A stretch of 9,753 nt of DNA from an uncultured Bacilli bacterium (GTDB lineage: Bacteria; Bacillota_I; Bacilli_A; RF39; UBA660): positions 1-9,753 of the forward strand of contig CANRGW010000042.1 in assembly GCA_947630205.1 (NCBI GenBank). The letters run 5' to 3'. The notes under the pieces are model-generated. The model was not told the origin of the DNA and made no database searches. It saw only the letters and a program-made list of their open reading frames with translations. Positions 6,024 to 9,753 of the stretch are shown piece by piece (position 1 is the stretch's first letter; every line of letters begins with the position of its first letter). The position numbers were made by a program, and so were the translations under genes.

Positions 6024-7169
6024 ATGAGTCAACTTACTAAATTGGATTTAGAAACAATGAATGGTCATAATTTATATTTAGATAAAGATTATTTAAGACC
6101 TTATGAAGATGAATTATTATCGCAATTAGATGGCGAAGGGTATATGCAAACAATAGGATTTGCTAAATCAGTTATGATGAGTCAAGAATTAAATGCTAAT
6201 AATTTAATTGAGGGAATTAAAAATGATATTTCAATAATTGATGAAGTTATTAGAAGAAAAAAATCAAATTTATCCGAAAGTCAAAAAAGAAGAATTATTA
6301 ACTTATATCATGGTTATCGTTATATTTTAACTCATAAAAGAATTAATGAAGATAGTTTAAGAAAATTATATAGTTTATTAAGTGAAGATTTATTAGAAGC
6401 ATCAGATATTAAAAGAATGGGAGATTATTACCGAGAAGCCCCAGTTTATATTTTAAAAGGTTCGCATATAAGCGATGATTATTTTATGGGAGCCCCTCAT
6501 GAAAAAGTTCCTTATTTTATGCAACAATATTTTGACTTTGCTAATAATCGTGAAATGGAAACTAATGATATTGATATTTTTCTAAAATCTCAAATTATGC
6601 ATTTTTACTTTGTATATATTCATCCTTATTTTGATGTAAATGGGCGAACTAGTAGAACTGTTGCTATGTGGTATTTATTAAATAAAGAAGCGTATCCGTA
6701 TATTATTTTTAATAGAGCAATATCTTATGCTCGTCAAGAATATGAAGAAAATATTATTAAAGGTCGAACTCATGGTAACATAACTTTATTTTTAAAATAT
6801 ATGTTAACATCTGTTGAAAGAGAATTAGAAAAAGAATATCTTGTTTGGAATATAGAAGAAAATGCTAATATTACTTTAACTAAAGAAGAAACGCAATTAC
6901 TAGAATATTTTGTTACAATGAAAGGAAATTTAACAGCAAAAGACTTAATGGCTTTTTATTGTAATTACAATGGATCTACTAAACCTTTACAATTATTAGA
7001 AGAAAAAATAATGCCTTTAATTGAAAAAGGAATACTAGTTAATGGTGGCTCTACTAAAAGTTTTATTGCAAGAGATACACCAAATATTATTTTAGGTATT
7101 AATAAAAAAAATCTTGATGTTAATCCTCAAAAAGTAAAACATTTAAATTTAGAAAGATATATAAAATAA
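6024..7169 (+). CDS. Fic-domain protein (putative AMPylase/NMP-transferase) with C-terminal winged-helix-like region
   Basis: Fic enzymes transfer AMP or another nucleotide moiety onto target proteins. This 381-residue protein has the expected order. An N-terminal helical part carries NNLIEG (59-64), resembling the (S/T)xxxE(G/N) inhibitory helix of class II Fic proteins, with Glu63 kept and Asn in the Ser/Thr place. A flap-like segment follows (GDYYREAPVYI, 133-143), then the active-site loop HPYFDVNGRTSR at 200-211. Compared with the canonical HPFx(D/E)GNGRxxR, the catalytic His200, Asp204, Asn206, Gly207, Arg208 and Arg211 are kept, but Phe is Tyr and the first Gly is Val205. Residues about 285-350 look like a winged-helix module (TKEETQLLEYFV, LTAKDLMAFY, LIEKGILVNGG). 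No antitoxin-like partner gene adjoins it; control may be intramolecular. Strong promoter and SD are present. Confidence 0.92.
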   Translation: MSQLTKLDLETMNGHNLYLDKDYLRPYEDELLSQLDGEGYMQTIGFAKSVMMSQELNANNLIEGIKNDISIIDEVIRRKKSNLSESQKRRIINLYHGYRYILTHKRINEDSLRKLYSLLSEDLLEASDIKRMGDYYREAPVYILKGSHISDDYFMGAPHEKVPYFMQQYFDFANNREMETNDIDIFLKSQIMHFYFVYIHPYFDVNGRTSRTVAMWYLLNKEAYPYIIFNRAISYARQEYEENIIKGRTHGNITLFLKYMLTSVERELEKEYLVWNIEENANITLTKEETQLLEYFVTMKGNLTAKDLMAFYCNYNGSTKPLQLLEEKIMPLIEKGILVNGGSTKSFIARDTPNIILGINKKNLDVNPQKVKHLNLERYIK

Positions 7170-7185
7170 AGAAAAACTGCAATTC

Positions 7186-7214
7186 TTGACAAACGAATTT
7201 AATGTTGTTATCAT
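7186..7214 (+). promoter_or_regulatory. Strong promoter of the LtaS-like gene
   Basis: TTGACA (7186-7191) lies 17 bases before TATCAT (7209-7214), which also has an extended element, TGT at 7206-7208. Predicted transcription start is near 7221. No terminator is visible between the Fic stop and this promoter. Confidence 0.75.
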
Positions 7215-7238
7215 TATCCTAGAAAGATAGGCGTTGAA

Positions 7239-9164
7239 ATGAAGAGAGTTGTAGTTTTTAATCTTTTTAATTTCCTTTTTTTGCTATGGTTAGAATTATT
7301 ATTCCATTTTAGTATTTTTCATAGTTTTATATTAAGTTCAGTTATTAATATAATACTTTATACTTTTTTTATTTCTGTTCTTATAACTTTACTTACTACG
7401 GCTTTTTCTTTTAAAGTAAATAAAATTATTCTTTATATAATTTATAGTATTTTACCAATTTTATATAGTATACAATTAGTTTTTAAAAATGTTTTTAACA
7501 GTTTCTTTAGTTTTTCTCTTTTAAGTTTAAGTGACCAAGTGTTAGCCTTTAAAGGTTCTATGTTTTCTTTAATTTTTAAAAATATAGTTTATATTCTTTT
7601 ATTTTTTATTCCTTTAATACTTTTAATTATCTTTCGGAAAAAAATTAAATTTAATAAATTAAAATTACCTATTTTAGAAATAGAATTAGTTTTATTAGGT
7701 AGTGCTCTTCTTAGTTATAGTCTTTATTTAAATAAAGGAAAAGATGAATATTTATCAGGATATTCTTTAGTTTATGAAGTAAATCAAAATGCTTTAAATA
7801 TAGAAAAATTAGGTGTATTAAATGCTTATAAATTAGATTTAGTAAGATCAATATTTGGTTTTGAAGAAAAAATTGTAATGATTGATAATAAAGTTTTAGA
7901 AAAAGAACCAACAAAAGAGGAAAAGGAAGAAGTTAAAGAATATCTTTATAATAAAGAAGAATTAGATTTAGATAATATTAAAAATAAAAATAGTTTAATA
8001 TATGATTATATAATGGCAAATTCTGGAAGTAAACAAAATGAATATACAGGTCTTTTTAAAGGAAAAAATCTTATTTTTATAGTTGCTGAGTCTTTTAGTG
8101 AAATAGCAATTTCAAAAGAACTTACACCAACTTTATATAAACTTACTAATTCAGGTTTAACTTTTAATAATTTTTATACACCTAATTATTTAAGTACAAT
8201 TGGAGGGGAATTTCAAGCATTAACAGGACTTCATCCTAGTAATGAAATTTTAAGTAGATGGCGAAGTGGAACTAATTATTTTCCTTATGGTCTTGCAACT
8301 GTTTATGAAAATTTGGGTTATAAAACTTATGCTTATCATAATAATTCGGGTTATTTTCAAGATAGAAATAAATATTTAAAATCTTTAGGATTTAAAAATT
8401 TTAAAGCCTGTTATATAGGTTTAAATATTAATTGTAATATTTGGCCTCAAAGTGATGTAGAAATGATTAATGCAACAATTGATGATTATTTGGATAATCC
8501 TGAACCATTTATGGCTTATTATATGACAGTTTCTGGACATTTTGAATATAATTTTGATAATGCTATGGCTAAAAAACATTATGATAAAGTTAAAGATTTA
8601 CCTTATAGTAATTCTGTTAAAGCCTATATTGGAACGGAAATAGAATTAGATGAGGCTCTGCAAGTTTTATTACAAAAATTAGAAGAAAAAGATAAATTAA
8701 AAGATACGGTTATAGTTTTATTGGCAGATCATTATCCTTATGCTTTAAGCCTTGATGAAATAAATGAAGTTTCGGCTTATAAAAGAGATGAAACTTTTGA
8801 AATAAATCATAATAAATTAGTTATTTACAATCCTCTTATTGAAACAACTAATATAACAAAAGTTGCTTCATCTTCTGATGTTTTACCAACTATTTATAAT
8901 TTATTTGGTATTAAATATGACTCTAGATTATTTACCGGTAGTGATATTTTAAGTACTAATGAAGGTTTAGTTATTTTTCAAAATAGATCTTGGATAAGTG
9001 ATAAAGCAATTTATAATAGTAGAACTAATACTTATGTTAATAGAACAAGTGAAAAAGTAGATAAAGAATATATTGATATTATGAATAATATTGTAAGTAG
9101 TAAATTAATTTATTCCAAAGAAATGATTAGTAAAAATGGTTATGAATTAATATTTCCTAAATAA
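7239..9164 (+). CDS. LtaS-like membrane phosphotransferase (LTA synthase/sulfatase family)
   Basis: Family members are polytopic membrane enzymes with an extracellular alkaline-phosphatase/sulfatase-fold domain; LtaS polymerises glycerol-phosphate taken from phosphatidylglycerol. This 641-residue protein matches that plan, with five membrane helices near 5-25, 30-55, 61-81, 110-133 and 145-164, a linker, and an external domain from about 272. By-eye matches to S. aureus LtaS are IVAESF (Glu284, as E255), STIGGEF (nucleophile Thr320, as T300), SGHF (His434, as H416) and ADHY (Asp497, His498, as D475/H476). Metal site and nucleophile are therefore intact. The pocket differs: NNSGYFQDR has Asn369, Gln374 and Arg376 where LtaS has D349, W354 and R356. 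Cys391 and Cys399 could form an external disulfide. Glycerol-phosphate transfer is likely but not proven. The SD is weak (AGG at 7229-7231). Confidence 0.88.
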   Translation: MKRVVVFNLFNFLFLLWLELLFHFSIFHSFILSSVINIILYTFFISVLITLLTTAFSFKVNKIILYIIYSILPILYSIQLVFKNVFNSFFSFSLLSLSDQVLAFKGSMFSLIFKNIVYILLFFIPLILLIIFRKKIKFNKLKLPILEIELVLLGSALLSYSLYLNKGKDEYLSGYSLVYEVNQNALNIEKLGVLNAYKLDLVRSIFGFEEKIVMIDNKVLEKEPTKEEKEEVKEYLYNKEELDLDNIKNKNSLIYDYIMANSGSKQNEYTGLFKGKNLIFIVAESFSEIAISKELTPTLYKLTNSGLTFNNFYTPNYLSTIGGEFQALTGLHPSNEILSRWRSGTNYFPYGLATVYENLGYKTYAYHNNSGYFQDRNKYLKSLGFKNFKACYIGLNINCNIWPQSDVEMINATIDDYLDNPEPFMAYYMTVSGHFEYNFDNAMAKKHYDKVKDLPYSNSVKAYIGTEIELDEALQVLLQKLEEKDKLKDTVIVLLADHYPYALSLDEINEVSAYKRDETFEINHNKLVIYNPLIETTNITKVASSSDVLPTIYNLFGIKYDSRLFTGSDILSTNEGLVIFQNRSWISDKAIYNSRTNTYVNRTSEKVDKEYIDIMNNIVSSKLIYSKEMISKNGYELIFPK

Positions 9165-9210
9165 TTTGTATAAAAATTAAAAAATATCTCATTATATAAA
9201 TGGTGATAAT

Positions 9211-9639
9211 ATGGAAGAAAATATAAATGCTTTAGATGAAATGCATAAAGGTTGTTGTATGGGAGTTGATGCTATTCACTTTATTTTGGATAAAGTAGAA
9301 GATAAAAGTTTTAAAAAGATTTTAGATAAACAATATAATACTTATGAAAATATAAAGAAAGATATTGAAGATATATATCCAGAATATAATGATGGTAAAC
9401 CTCATGAAACTAGTATGATGAATAAAGCAATGACTAAATCAGGAATTGATATGAAAACAATGACTGATAAAAGTAATTCCAAAATTGCTGAACTTTTAAT
9501 ACAAGGAACTAATATGGGAATTATTGAGGGAAGAAGAATTTTAAATAATAAAAAAGTTTCTGAACAAGTAGAACATCTATTAGATAGATATGTTGGTATG
9601 CAAGAAAAATATCTTGAAATATTAAAATCTTATCTGTAA
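9211..9639 (+). CDS. Conserved-looking small helical protein, possibly a four-helix bundle
   Basis: A 142-residue soluble protein without signal peptide or membrane segment. The whole chain looks alpha-helical, apart from a short break around YPEYNDGKPHET (55-66 region), and could fold as a four-helix bundle. It recalls small ferritin-like/DUF2383-like Firmicutes proteins, but I am not sure of a family. Distinct features are HKGCCMGVDAIHFI near the start, with adjacent Cys15-Cys16, a Met-rich middle (MMNKAMTKSGIDMKTMTDKS) and LLIQGTNMGIIEGRRIL. No clear E/H di-iron ligand set is visible. The start is supported by GGTGAT (9202-9207) four bases before the ATG. It lies 46 bases after the LtaS-like gene, with no clear promoter between, so it may be co-transcribed with it. 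A strong terminator follows. Confidence 0.8.
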   Translation: MEENINALDEMHKGCCMGVDAIHFILDKVEDKSFKKILDKQYNTYENIKKDIEDIYPEYNDGKPHETSMMNKAMTKSGIDMKTMTDKSNSKIAELLIQGTNMGIIEGRRILNNKKVSEQVEHLLDRYVGMQEKYLEILKSYL

Positions 9640-9671
9640 TAAATAAAATTAACAAAATTTGACAAGAGAAG

Positions 9672-9681
9672 ACTTGCAAGT
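9672..9681. repeat. Perfect 10-bp palindrome ACTTGCAAGT
   Basis: ACTTGCAAGT equals its own reverse complement. It overlaps the left arm of the terminator hairpin and lies 7 bases after a TTGACA at 9659-9664. It could be a protein-binding site or simply a by-product of the terminator stem; the sequence alone does not decide. Confidence 0.4.
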
Positions 9682-9713
9682 TAGATAGAATAAAACTAAC
9701 TTGTATTTTTTTT
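9675..9713 (+). terminator. Rho-independent terminator after the small helical protein gene
   Basis: The arm 9675-9684 (core CAAGTTAG) pairs with 9696-9705 (core CTAACTTG) to give about 10 base pairs with one G-U wobble and an 11-nt loop, followed by eight T residues (9706-9713). This is the clearest terminator in the window. Confidence 0.88.
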
Positions 9714-9724
9714 GAAGAAAGTAC

Positions 9725-9753
9725 TTGAAAAGTAAAAATAAATGAAATATAAT
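9725..9753 (+). promoter_or_regulatory. Promoter of the next gene beyond the window
   Basis: TTGAAA (9725-9730) and TATAAT (9748-9753) are 17 bases apart, a near-consensus sigma-A promoter directed to the right. It follows the terminator and so starts a new transcription unit whose gene lies outside the window. Confidence 0.75.

Noticed and set aside
7218..7231. CCTA/TAGG hairpin that could mask the weak SD of the LtaS-like gene
   Set aside because: A four-base-pair stem is too weak to support a regulatory claim.
7711..7914. Minus-strand open frame of 67 residues rich in Leu
   Set aside because: It is antisense to the LtaS-like gene; the Leu/Ile-rich sequence is a shadow of TTA/AAT-rich coding DNA.
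9195..9200. TATAAA before the small helical protein gene
   Set aside because: It is only 10 bases from the ATG and lacks a -35; the start site would fall at or after the SD.
1..9753. TGA read as Trp (Mycoplasma-type code)
   Set aside because: Trp is encoded by TGG throughout, murG ends in TGA at a sensible position, and no conserved domain needs a TGA read through.
1..9753. Defence island, prophage, CRISPR or toxin-antitoxin system
   Set aside because: No direct-repeat array, integrase, transposase or phage gene is visible. The Fic protein has no partner gene, and the remaining genes are housekeeping or envelope genes.

Overview
The window reads as chromosomal DNA from a very AT-rich, Gram-positive-type bacterium of the Bacilli/Mollicutes-related gut lineages. 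This is inferred from roughly one-quarter G+C by eye, Bacillus-like murG-murB-divIB order, Shine-Dalgarno sequences of the AGGAGGTGAT type, a lipobox lipoprotein, an LtaS-like enzyme, and a C-terminal tail (GDGTKSNPYKI) typical of surface proteins in uncultured gut Firmicutes. TGG encodes Trp and TGA is used as a stop (end of murG), so the standard bacterial code applies. All recognised genes lie on the + strand.

Layout. 1-96 is the 3' end of a probable surface-protein gene, closed by a hairpin terminator (95-120). 155-2836 is a tight three-gene cell wall/division operon: murG, murB and divIB/ftsQ, with an overlap of 20 bp at the first junction and a 1-nt gap at the second, driven by an extended -10 promoter. 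2906-5306 is a second unit: a small Ig-like lipoprotein gene, then a membrane-anchored glycerophosphodiester phosphodiesterase (GDPD), closed by a terminator. 5372-5947 is a nitroreductase-family gene with its own promoter. 5968-7169 is a Fic-domain protein gene behind a near-consensus promoter. 7186-9164 is a five-TM, LtaS-like sulfatase-fold transferase gene, also behind a strong promoter. 9211-9639 is a small helical protein gene ending in a clear terminator (9675-9713). A consensus-like promoter for the next gene fills the last bases (9725-9753).

Functionally, most of the window concerns the cell envelope. MurB makes UDP-MurNAc, MurG makes lipid II, DivIB belongs to the septal divisome, the GDPD cleaves glycerophosphodiesters, and the LtaS-like enzyme probably transfers a lipid-derived phospho-group outside the membrane. 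The Fic protein and the nitroreductase look like independent single-gene units.

I see no mobile element, tRNA, rRNA, CRISPR array or phage module, and no convincing undescribed multi-gene system. The points most worth checking are the altered substrate-pocket residues of the LtaS-like protein, the non-canonical Fic motif, and the palindrome built into the last terminator. No gene-free stretch exceeds 300 bases; the longest (5259-5425) holds a terminator and a promoter.
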